A DNA stretch of 64,000 bases from assembly GCA_964019135.1 (NCBI GenBank), contig OZ025265.1, positions 24,651,143-24,715,142 on the forward strand. The letters are read 5' to 3'. The position numbers and the translations under genes were made by a program. Of the stretch, positions 36,401 to 48,400 are shown piece after piece. This stretch comes from Arenicola marina (lineage: Eukaryota > Annelida > Polychaeta > Arenicolidae). How positions within the stretch are numbered: position 1 is the stretch's first letter; the number at the start of each line of letters is the position of its first letter. The notes below the pieces were generated by a model that worked only from the letters and a program-made list of their open reading frames with translations, had not been told where the DNA came from and searched no databases.

Positions 36401-39400
36401 CCCCGCATGACGACAACCTGGCCTGAGGTCTCTTCCCTCCTCGCCTGCTGTGTGTGTATCTCTATCTCTTTTTCTCACTCTCCCCCTTCCCCCCTCCCTA
36501 TTTCTATTTGTGTCTATGTGTTTTTCTCTCTCGGTCGTTCTCTCACCGTTTCTCCTTTTCTCTCCCTATTTCTCTCTCCATCTCACTCTTCCTCTTATTC
36601 TGTGTTTCTTTCTGACTTTATATCTCTGCCTTTATATTTCTGCCTTTATATCTCTGCCTTTATATTTCGGGGTCACCTTATTCCCCGCTTCAGTCTCTTT
36701 CCGGCTTTGTCTCTGTCTCTCGCTCGCTCCCTGTATCCGTATTCTGCCGTGTCTCCGGCATATCTCATCCTTATCTCTATATCTCTCCCTTATCTCTCTA
36801 TATCTCACCCTTATCTCTCTACATCTCACCCTTATCTCTCTCGCTCTGTTGCTCGCTACGTTGGCCTGTCCTTTTCTGCCTTTCTGAATCTCCCTCTCTG
36901 TTTCACGGAATTTCGGGTGCTCTATTTGTGGTCTTCTCTGTCTCTGGGTATGTGTAGTCTGTCTCCCGTTATCTGGCTTTCTCTTGTTTCTGTTTCTCTG
37001 ATTACATGTCTCGGTGTTTGTTATGTTTCTCCCCCTCCTCTCTCTCTGTCTCTCACTCTCCGCCTCCCTCGCCGTCTTGACTCTCGCGAAGTGTCCGTCT
37101 GCTATGAAGTGCAGTGACGCTGCACGGAGCCGTCTGACACGTGATGTTAATTATTGAGGGTTGTCCACCCCCACCCCCCACCCCCACCCCCACCCCCACC
37201 CCAGCCCTCCCGCTCCCACCGCCCCAACCCCCCACCCTCCATGCCACCCACACACATGTCAACCCGGCCCCTTTACGTTCTCTACAGATCTACTCCATGT
37301 GACTAAAAAGCCGGCCCTGGATAGGTTTTTTGTTAAAATTCATCGGCTGAATCATTTCCAGTTACAACTTTTCCCATGTCACCACTATGTTCCCGTGGCA
37401 ACAGGACCATAGATTACCGACCCCCAGCTCCCTGGGTTATGTGGCAGAGTAGCTCTCTGGGTTATGCTCCAGAGTAGCACTCTGGGTTATGCTCCAGACA
37501 TGCTGCCGGTCTTTGGTTCCGGACCAAGTCTCTGGATTGGAGTCAATCCTGGTGTATCCAGCCTAGAATGTTTCTGTCCTGCTAAGATATAGCGGCAGGG
37601 ATTGCGAGTATTGCAGCATATATTAGACTGAACCGACCGCTTGCGATGGGTAATATGGATATCTCTCTACGCGACCCTAGTCACCAGATATATCAGCTAC
37701 TTAGAAATGAATAAGAATCCCATGTCCTTTTTGGCAAAGAGACATGGCTCCGCTCTTCCCTTCCTTCTCCCATTGACGCGATATGACCAGAATTGGTTAA
37801 AGCGTCCTGAATATACAACCAACCAACCAACGGCTTTACTTTATCTTGTCTTACCACCCAAGGAGGTTTTGGGCCCCTTCCAGCCGACGCCAATCCGCTG
37901 CCTTTATGGCTATACCCCCTGCGCCACCACCCACTAACCCTGCCACTGCCGCTGTCAGGGTTAGAGACCTAATGAAAGCCCTGTTTGGTGTCAGCGGGGG
38001 TTGCTCTGGTAACTGAATATGACGTTTTGTCCGCGCTGTTGACTGAAGATTTCCATGTTGTTTGTCCTGCAACTGAAGCGCACGAGCCCCTTAGTAACCA
38101 AGGTCATCCAAGGTCAACAACTGGTTTCTTGTGTCCACTCCAACCACCGCCTGAAAATCACTCACTGGTGACTCGAGTGTTTGGTCACGTGGTCCGGTGG
38201 CTCACTGGTCGACCAATCAACCAATCAGTTAATACTGGTCATAATGTAACCAATCAACCAGTCGGTTAACACTGCTCATAACGTAACCAGTTGGTTAATA
38301 TTACTCAAAATGTAACCAGTCGGTTAATACTGCTCATAATGTAACCAGTTGGTTAATACCGTTCGTAATGTAACCAATTGGTTAATACTGCTCATAATGT
38401 AACCAGTTGGTTAATACTGCTCATAATGTAACCATTTGGTTATTAAGGCTAGTAATATCACCAATCGGTTAATATTGCTCAGAACGTAACCAATCGGTTA
38501 ATACTGCTTATAATGTAACCAATTGGTTAATACTGCTCATAATGTAACCAGTTGGTTAATAAGGCTAGTAATATCACCAATCGGTTAATATTGCTCAGAA
38601 CGTAACCAATCGGTTAATACTGCTTATAATGTAACCAATTGGTTAATATTACTCTTATTGTAACCAGTTGGTTAATACCGTTCGTAATATCACCAATCGG
38701 TTAATACTGCTCATAACGTAACGAATCGGTGAATACTGCTCATAATATAACCAATCAACTGCACATAATGTACCCAATCGTTTGATACTGCTCATAATGT
38801 AACCATTTGGTTAATAAGGCTAGTAATGTAACCAATCGGTAAATAAACAAATTTGTTCTTTGTTTCCTGTCGTGAGTTTGTTCTAAAAACACCTTAGATA
38901 GGGGGGGGGGGGTTAGATTTAACGTGTTTTAGGTTTAGTTTCTGCCATGTTAGCAGGATCTGTTGTTACGCCTGCTATTTACTGCCAAATGATACATTTA
39001 TTGGAATATCACATATGATCTGCCCTTAATATTATCTATGCTTAAGGATTATACTGTGCTGTATGCTTTCGTGTCCTTAATGTTATTTTTATTTCCTTAC
39101 AGCCATATCCAAAGAGGACTGTATACAAGAGAGAGCTGCCGACGTAAGTAAACAAGGACCCTTAGTACGTCAAATTTAACAAAAAATATGGTTTAGTGGG
39201 TCACTCTAAAAGCGAATAGTGCACACAGGTCAGGGCATTAGGGCAGTAATGGGATTATTGCCGAGTTGTCTTTGGTAATAATAACTATTTATCGTCTGGG
39301 AAATGACAAATTATTATCTTCGAAATGAAAACTTATTATCTTCTAAATGACAAATTATTATCCTCGAAGTGACAACTTATTATCTTCGAAATGAAAAGAT

Positions 39401-42400
39401 AACATCTTCGAAATGACAATTGATTGTCTTGGAAATGACAAGTGATTGTCTTGCAAATGACAATTGATTGTCTTGCAAATGACAATTGATTGCCTTGCAA
39501 ATGACAATGGATTGTCTTGCAAATGACAAGTGATTGTCTTGCAAATGACAATTGATTGTCTTGCAAATGACAATTGATTGTCTTGCAAATGACTATTGAT
39601 TGTCTTGGAAATGACAATTGATTGTCTTGGAAATGACAAGATGTTGTCTTCGGAATGTACAGTTTGAAACAGTCGATTTGTGTTGTATGTAGACAGGAGT
39701 GTTATCCAGACAAGACGGGTCATTGTGAATACAGGGGGTGCTTCATCAGGGACCGATGATTGGCACTAGGCGGAGGGGCTGTATTTTTTTGGGGGGGGGG
39801 GCAACTCTTATCTCCTCTTGAACCATCTCTCTGCGAAAGAATTTGCCTTGTCAATTTTATCTGTTTTCCCCGAATTTATTTTGATGATATTTTTGTTGGT
39901 GAAAGCATTTTATGTCCTGTCCTCTTCAAAACTGAGCCTACCCCTCCCTTCCCCCCCCCCTCTGAGAATTATGTATGTGTCCCTAAGACGTCTAGACGGT
40001 AAAGCAGCCGACAGCCCAAGCACCGTGTGACCTTACCCTTGTCCCAATGCCCGGATGTAAATGAACCAATCGGGGCGTGACGTCATAGGGAAAGCCAGCT
40101 TTACCTTCTGCATACAATTAACATAGATAGTAACATCTCCATGTATGCAAATGGGTAGCTAAGGAAAGAAAGTTTAGATTATTTAACTAGACAATTGTAT
40201 TTCCCTTTCCCTTTTGCATGGATTTCATTACATATTGGAGATCTTCCACGTGTCATGCGGGTCTTGCATAGCTGGAAATGTGCTGATGTTATGTGCTGCA
40301 ATTTATCAATCTTTCGCAAAGAGCATTTATTTTATACCCGGGTATTTATTCCCAACACATGGCTAAACCCTCCCCAAACGAAAGCTCTACTGGTGATAAT
40401 CTGTACTATAGTAGAACATCTCTACACGGAATATGCGTGGGACAGAGCGACACATTCGGTTTACCAAGGTTTATCAAGATTCCAGTACGGGTTTAAACAA
40501 AATCGAAACCTGGTAAATGTCCGATATCGACAGGATTTCAACTTCGATTTTTAAGATTCTTTTGTATATGTAGTACTAAAATTAGACTTAGTAGAGTTCA
40601 TCTACTGAGATTTTAACATATCAGGTGCACTGCTGAGCGAAAACGTAATAGAAAGCGGGGGCGGAAGGGAGGTCCCACCAAATTGACGACCAGAGGTGGG
40701 GGGAGGGGGAGGGTCCCCAATTTTTGACGATCGGGGGGCGGGGCGGGGGAGGGGGGGGGGGCTTAGATGGCCTAAATTTGGCATTGAAACGCAGCATTCT
40801 TTCACCAAAAGGGGCGGTACCCCCCCCCCCCCCCCTATCCTGGATTCGCCCCTGGAAAGGGAAAGAAGACACTACGGGAATCCATCTCGGTGACCGTAAT
40901 GCGACGTACTATAGTATTACCCATTAACACGAACAATCCTATTTGGTGCAACCCACGCACCACGCTCCGAAACAGTAGCGCCCTCTGTTGGGAGCGTCCG
41001 CCGACCGCGCCGTGGTTTTCGCATTAATATTACGTGAAGACGCCCGGCCGGTGGCGCCCTCCCACGGGCCGCCCTGGAGGCTCGCTGGCGAATCGATTGC
41101 GCCCGCCGTCTTCGGATTAGCTTTAAAGGACGGAGATGTGTCCGGTGATAGCGGCGTACGGGATGCTGTCTGGAATCTGGGGACGGGCGGTCGGTGTGGA
41201 GTCATGGGGCAGGTCGGCGTGGGACGGTGTGGAGCCCTGGGGCAGGTCCGTGTGGGACGGTGTGGAGCCCTGGGGCTGGTCGGTGTGGGACGGTGTGGAG
41301 CCCTGGGGCTGGTCGGTGTGGGACGGTGTGGAGCCGTGGAGCGGGTCGGTGTGGTTGGGTGTGGAGCGGTGTGGGTGGGTGTGGAGCCCTGGCGGGGGGG
41401 GTGGGGGGGCGGGACGGGCCGGTAGGGATATGGTTGGGTCGTGATTGGTTGGGTAACAAGAGCGATATCGCCCACTCAGTCCCTTCCCTCTCCGATACTC
41501 CCCGGGTCCCTTCTGCCCCGCCATCGCTGCCTGGGGGCAGTGGGGGGGGGGGGGCATGGCGGGGGGAGGGGTAGAGGGGGGGGGGGGTGCGGATTATGGT
41601 CACTCGGACCGTGCCACAAGGTCAGGCCCCGCGTCTCCGAGGTCATGAATTGGTGCCGGCAATGACGGTATGATGTACCTGAGAGTGTGTGTGTGTGTGT
41701 GGGGGGGGGGGGGGGGAGGGGGGGGGACCGATGTGACTGGCACGGGTGGGACGTGGGGTGGGGTACGGTATGGTATCAAGGGGTGACGTCGGTGCCAGTA
41801 TCCAGTGTGTGTGTGTATGGGGAGGGGTGAGGGTTATCCAGAAGCTCCCCTATAATAGGGTGAGAAGTCAGATTGGGTGGGATTGGTGAGAGTGGCAAGT
41901 GGTTGGCGGAGTTATTATGCCGATGTCAGGCTTAATCACTCCTTGCTTACTGAGTCCGATTTTGAGGCCCTTCATATCAAACGTTAAGGGTGTCACTTTT
42001 TTGAGAGAATGTGATAGATCTGGTGTTATTATAGAAGCGGCCAAAATATGACAAAGATATATTTAAGTGGGGCCCGGGAATAAAAAATAATAGAAAGTCG
42101 TAAAGCTTGGTGATAAATCTTCCTTCCTTCATGTGGTTATTACCAACCGTGTCTTAAAGTCAATGCGATTATTATTTATATCTGTTTTATGTTGATGTGT
42201 ATTGTGTTTTGTTTTGTCTGTCTCGCAGGGCAGCCGTCACGTGACCGTCAACGGACATTCGCACTCGTCACGTGACCCCAGCCAATCTCCGCCCGTCTTC
42301 TACAGTCTGAACGGCACCCCCGACCACAAGCCCATCCCCCACCCCCTCAGGGGCATGGGGCACTCGCTGGACGAGAGCTACCCTGCCCCGCTGCCCCCCC

Positions 42401-45400
42401 ACCACCCCCACACGCCCCAGCACCCCACCGCGCACATGGGCGCCGCCCACCCGCACCATAGCAACAACAGCCACCGTAGCAACGGTCACCATGACAGCGA
42501 TTACAGCCTCGGCGGTAACCCTTCCCAACAACGGTCACGTGACAGCGACTACCCCGGTCACCATGGCAGCCACCCGGGCGAGCTGGGGGGCTATCAGACC
42601 GGCAGTCAGGGGGTCAACCACCGGCCTCCCCCCGTCCCGCCCCACCAGTACGACCCCTACGCCTACGGAGAGCCCCACCCAGCAGGTAAGGAGGCCCATG
42701 TCATTAATGTATTTCCTCTCGGCCCTGGAATGGGGTCATTATCGCAGTTTAGGCTTATTAAAACACTCCCCCTGTCCATCTTTCCTGGCTCGTAGAGGAA
42801 TTGCTCACCTATATTATGATCTACAACATCTTTGAGAGAACTTCCTTGTCTGACTGTGTAATGGTTAACTCTGCTCGACATAGATGTTTAATCATATGTT
42901 AAAAAAAAGGCAAAAACTGCAGCAATGTCCACATTTTGATGACACTTAGCGACAGGAAATGCACCATTTTTGTCCAAAAAAAATACCTCATCAATATACC
43001 CTGGTGTTTGTTGCATACCATATATGTGTACTTGTTCTCTTAGAACATAGCAACATAATTTCTATTCGAAACATGTTTTGATTTTCTAAGGGAAACTAAA
43101 ATATACTAAATATAAATTGTTTCTCGGTAGTAGAGTGGAGTAATCCGCCCAAGGATTGGCATCGCGCCTCTACCTCTATCTCGCTACCCGTCGTTGTAGT
43201 CTACAGTCGCCCTGTCCATCTCACTTGATTTTCTTAAATTATTTAATAATAGTCAATTTGTCTCGACAGTGAAGTGAAGTAATTTGTTAAAATGAACGCC
43301 CAAGGGTTTGCATCGCGCCTCTACCTCTATCTCGCTCTCAGCCCTTGCAGTTCAGAACCTGAAGCGGACCCCGGTGAAGAGACACCACTCGACGGGGGAC
43401 ATGCTGGGCGGGGAGATCGACTTTCCCAGCCCCCCGCGCCACCACAAGCCCCGGAGACCCAAGTCGGAGGGTCACTTCTACGTGGAGGCCTTCAGACCCA
43501 AGAGGGCCTCCAGCTTCGGGGTAGGCCGCTCGCCATGGAAAGGACGTGGATTGGCGTTTTAGGCCATTTTTGTGCACATACGGGCTAAACTGGGCCAGTT
43601 TCGCACTTTATATTAAATGTTGCACAGACTTTAAATTTAAAGTTGATTGATGTAAAGAATGTGCAGAATGTTCTCTTTGGTGCAAAGTGCGAAAAGTGCA
43701 AAATTGTCCGCGTCATCAGTGGAATTTTATCTGGGAACTCGGCGTCATCTCACTGTCAATCTCTCATGTCCGTTTACATGATATAAGCCTAATAACACTT
43801 AAATAATAATCGTGCTGGCGCCATATTAATACCACATGGAGTTCTGATTGAGTTTCTTGCTGTGTTTGCAGTATAACTCGCCGTTCGGCAAGGCGGAGGC
43901 CCCACATTAATACCACATGGAGTTCTGATTGAGTTTCTTGCTGTGTTTGCAGTATAACTCGCCGTTCGGCAAGGCGGAGGCCCCACATTAATACCACATG
44001 GAGTTCTGATTGAGTTTCTTGCTGTGTTTGCAGTATAACTCGCCGTTCGGCAAGGCGGAGGCCCCACATTGATACCACATGGAGTTCTGATTGAGTTTCT
44101 TGCTGTGTTTGCAGTATAACTCGCCGTTCGGCAAGGCGGAGGCCCCACATTAATACCACATGGAGTTCTGATTGAGTTTCTTGCTGTGTTTGCAGTATAA
44201 CTCGCCGTTCGGCAAGGCGGAGGCCCCACATTGATACCACATGGAGTTCTGATTGAGTTTCTTGCTGTGTTTGCAGTATAACTCGCCGTTCGGCAAGGCG
44301 GAGGCCCCACATTAATACCACATGGAGTTCTGATTGAGTTTCTTGCTGTGTTTGCAGTATAACTCGCCGTTCGGCAAGGCGGAGGCCCCACATTAATACC
44401 ACATGGAGTTCTGATTGAGTTTCTTGCTGTGTTTGCAGTATAACTCGCCGTTCGGCAAGGCGGAGGCCCCACATTGATACCACATGGAGTTCTGATTGAG
44501 TTTCTTGCTGTGTTTGCAGTATAACTCGCCGTTCGGCAAGGCGGAGGCCCCACATTAATACCACATGGAGTTCTGATTGAGTTTCTTGCTGTGTTTGCAG
44601 TATAACTCTCCGTTCGGCAAGGCGGAGGCCCCACATTAATACCACATGGAGTTCTGATTGAGTTTCTTGCTGTGTTTGCAGTATAACTCTCCGTTCGGCA
44701 AGGCGGAGGCGTACGAAAAGCGGGAACAGCTGGGAGAGGGGTCCTACGCCACGGTCTTCAAGGGCATCAGTCTGTAAGTTACGTAAGGGCCCCCCCCACG
44801 TCACGCTCACACACTATCTGGCATAAACATTTGTACAATTATGCCTTAATTAGCATTAATTCAAATTAAAATGACTTATAGTTGTACAATTATAGTCGAT
44901 AATATTAATAATATTTATCTATTATACAAATAATAGTATTTAGTTATAATCTTTAGTTCCTATTAATATCAAGAATAATATTTAGTTATAATCTTTAGTT
45001 TCTATTAATATGAGGAATAATATTTAGTTATCATGATTATAAATCATTTAAGATAAAATGACGGCTGAGAACTGTAAAATCACTGTCAATATCTGTAAAA
45101 TAACAGTAAATGACTGTGATATTAGTTGATGAATGACTAGAGTATGAATGGCCGGTACACTGCGACTGGTTACCTGTACCTATACTATGTACCGGTACAG
45201 CTACGCTCAGCAACTCCCATCACTGGGAACCAAAATCTATTATATATTTTGTTTTTGCGTTTTAGCTTAACGAATAAAGTGGTCGCCTTGAAGGAGATTC
45301 GTCTTCAACAAGAGGAAGGCACGCCTTTTACCGCTATACGAGAGGGTAAGTCCCCCCCCCCACCCCACCCCACCCCACTACGCCCGTATTCCAGCAACGC

Positions 45401-48400
45401 CCCCCCCCACCCCACTACGCCCTGTACTGTAAATCGCCTCCCGCTCCCAGTGGCCATGTCACATAGTGTTCGTGTTTATCACATCCGGGAACTGGTCCAT
45501 GAAGATGGGGTTTATGAAGTGGGGTAGAGTAGGAGCCATGTCCCGGGGGTATCATGCTACTCTCGTCGAAGAAGAACGTGAGATCTCTGTCCCGCTGGAC
45601 TATAGACATAATGGGGCGCGAACTTACGGAACGATGACTGGCCTGGCAGAGCTCACGGGACGATGACTGACCTGGCACAGCTCACGGGACGATGACTGGC
45701 GTGGCAGAGCTCACGGGACGATGACTGGCCTGGCAGAGCTCACGGGACGATGACTGGCCTGGCAGGGCTCACGGGACGATGACTGGCCTGGCACAGCTCA
45801 CGGGACGATGACTGGCCTGGCAGAGCTCACGGGACGATGACTGGCCTGGCAGAGCTCACGGGACGATGACTGGCCTGGCAGAGCTCACGGGACGATGACT
45901 GGCCTGGCAGAGCTCACGGGACGATGACTGGCCTGCCAGGGCTCACGGGACGATGAGTGGCCTGCCAGGGCTCACGGGACGATGACTGGCCTGGCAGAGC
46001 TCACGGGACGATGACTGGCCTGGCAGAGCTCACGGGACGATGACTGGCCTGGCAGGGCTCACGGGACGATGACTGGCCTGGCAGAGCTCACGGGACGATG
46101 ACTGGCCTGGCAGAGCTCACGGGACGATGACTGGCCTGGCAGAGCTCACGGGACGATGACTAGCCTGGCAGAGCTCACGGGACGATGACTGGCCTGGCAG
46201 AGCTCACGGGACGATGACTGGCCTGGCAGAGCTCACGGGACGATGACTGGCCTGGCAGAGCTCACGGGACGATGACTGGCCTGGCAGAGCTCACGGGACG
46301 ATGACTGGCCTGGCAGAGCTCACGGGACGATGACTGGACTGGCAGAGCTCACGGGACGATGACTGGCCTGGCAGAGCTCACGGGACGATGACTGGCCTGG
46401 CAGAGCTCACGGGACGATGACTGGCCTGGCAGAGCTCACGGGACGATGACTAGCCTGGCAGAGCTCACGGGACGATGACTAGCCTGGCAGAGCTCACGGG
46501 ACGATGACTGGCCTGGCAGAGCTCACGGGACGATGACTGGCCTGGCAGAGCTCACGGGACGATGACTGGCCTGGCAGAGCTCACGGGACGATGACTGGCC
46601 TGGCAGAGCTCACGGGACGATGACTGGCCTGGCAGAGCTCACGGGACGATAACAGGCCTGGCAGAGCTCACGGGACGATGACTGGCCTGGCAGAGCTCAC
46701 GGGACGATGACTGGCCTGGCAGAGCTCACGGGACGATGACTGGCCTGGCAGAGCTCACGGGACGATGACTGGCCTGGCAGAGCTCACGGGACGATGACTG
46801 GCCTGGCAGAGCTCACGGGACGATGACTGGCCTGGCAGGGCTCACGGGACGATGACTGGCCTGGCAGAGCTCACGGGACGATGACTGGCCTGGCAGAGCT
46901 CACGGGACGATGACTGACCTGGCAGAGCTCACGGGACGATGACTGGCCTGGCAGGGCTCACGGGACGATGACTGGCCTGGCAGAGCTCACGGGACGATGA
47001 CTGGCCTGGCAGAACTCACAGGACGATGACTGGCGTGGCAGAGCTCACGGGACGATGACTGGCCTGGCAGAGCTCACGGGACGATGACTGGCCTGGCAGA
47101 GTTCACGGGACGATGACTGGCCTGGCAGAGCTCACGGGACGATGACTGGTCTGGCAGGGCTCACGGGACGTTGACTGGCCTGGCAGAGCTCACGGGACGA
47201 TGACTGGCCTGGCAGAGCTCACGGGACGATGACTGGCCTGGCAGAGCTCACGGGACGATGACTGGCCTGGCAGAGCTCACGGGACGATGACTGGCCTGGC
47301 AGAGCTCACGGGACGATGACTGGCGTGGCAGAGCTCACGGGACGATGACTGGCCTGGCAGAGTTCACGGGACGATGACTAGCCTGGCAGAGCTCACGGGA
47401 CGATGACTGGCCTGGCAGAGCTCACGGGACGATGACTGGCCTGGCAGGGCTCACGGGACGATGACTGGCCTGGCAGAGCTCACGAGACGATGACTGGCCT
47501 GGCAGAGCTCACGGGACGATGACTGGCCTGGCAGAGCTCACGGGACGATGACTGGCCTGGCAGAGCTCACGGGACGATGACTGGCCTGGCAGAGCTCACG
47601 GGACGATGACTGGTCTGGCAGGGCTCACGGGACGATGACTGGCCTGGCAGAGCTCACGGGACGATGACTGGCCTGGCTGAGCTCACGGGACGATGACTGG
47701 CCTGGCAGGGCTCACGGGACGTTGACTGGCCTGGCAGAGGTCACGGGACGATGACTGGCCTGGCAGAGCTCACGGGACGATGACTGGCCTGGCAGAGCTC
47801 ACGCGACGATGACTGGCCTGGCAGGGCTCACGGGACGATGACTGGCCTGGCAGAGCTCACGGGACGATGACTGGCCTGGCAGAGCTCACGGGACGATGAC
47901 TGGCCTGGCAGAGCTCCCGGGACGATGACTGGCCTGGCAGGGCTCACGGGACGATGACTGGCCTGGCAGAGCTCACGGGACGATGACTGGCCTGGCAGAG
48001 CTCACGGGACGATGACTGGCCTGGCAGAGCTCACGGGACGATGACTGGCCTGGCAGGGCTCACGGGACGATGACTGGCCTGGCAGAGCTCACGGGACGAT
48101 GACTGACCTGGCAGAGCTCACGGGACGATGACTGGCCTGGCAGGGCTCACGGGACGATGACTGGCCTGGCAGAGCTCACGGGACGATGACTGGCCTGGCA
48201 GGGCTCACGGGACATTAACTGGCCTGGCAGAGCTCACGGGACGATGACTGGCCTGGCAGAGCTCACGGGACGATGACTGGCGTGGCAGACCTCACTCGAC
48301 AAAATCAAGCGCTAACGAGGTCATTTTCACAAAGCCTGCGACTTAGACTACATGATGTTATTAGTGGTGCTGGAGCAAAACTGTGATTCCGTATAAATAA

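Larger units (their letters stand above)
19200..39102 (+). other. Intron 2
   Basis: About 19.9 kb as assembled, including the 200-N gap. Holds a 22-bp array (20655-21350), SINEs, a 39/42-bp dimeric array (25800-27355), AT-rich repeats (31960-32215), a 13-bp CRE-like array (32527-32621), a MITE-like element (34704-34884), CT-rich low-complexity DNA (36430-37080) and a 29-bp array (38205-38850). No coding exon recognised between exons 2 and 3; one could hide in the gap, although the reading frame joins without it. Confidence 0.8.
39144..42228 (+). other. Intron 3
   Basis: 3085 bases. Contains a 22-bp array (39300-39655), a G run and C run with a possible DNA-transposon end (40620-40890), a G-rich 33-bp repeat (41160-41410), and G runs at 41536-41590 and 41701-41727 after a (GT)n tract. 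No extra exon recognised. Confidence 0.8.

Noticed and set aside
36371..37117. A 248-codon Ser/Leu-rich frame resembling a membrane protein
   Set aside because: It is translation of a CT-rich low-complexity tract (TCTCTATCTC words); hydrophobicity follows from composition.
43872..44601. Ten upstream acceptors as true alternative exon 6 starts giving longer kinases
   Set aside because: In the phase fixed by exon 5, each gives a stop after 12 codons, so none can lead to a kinase with an enlarged N-lobe. They are kept as decoy or regulatory sites in the findings.
43764..44810. A 348-codon minus-strand frame with a 27-residue repeat, and a second 281-codon frame
   Set aside because: Both arise from the 81-bp exon-boundary array and run antisense to exon 6 of the kinase.
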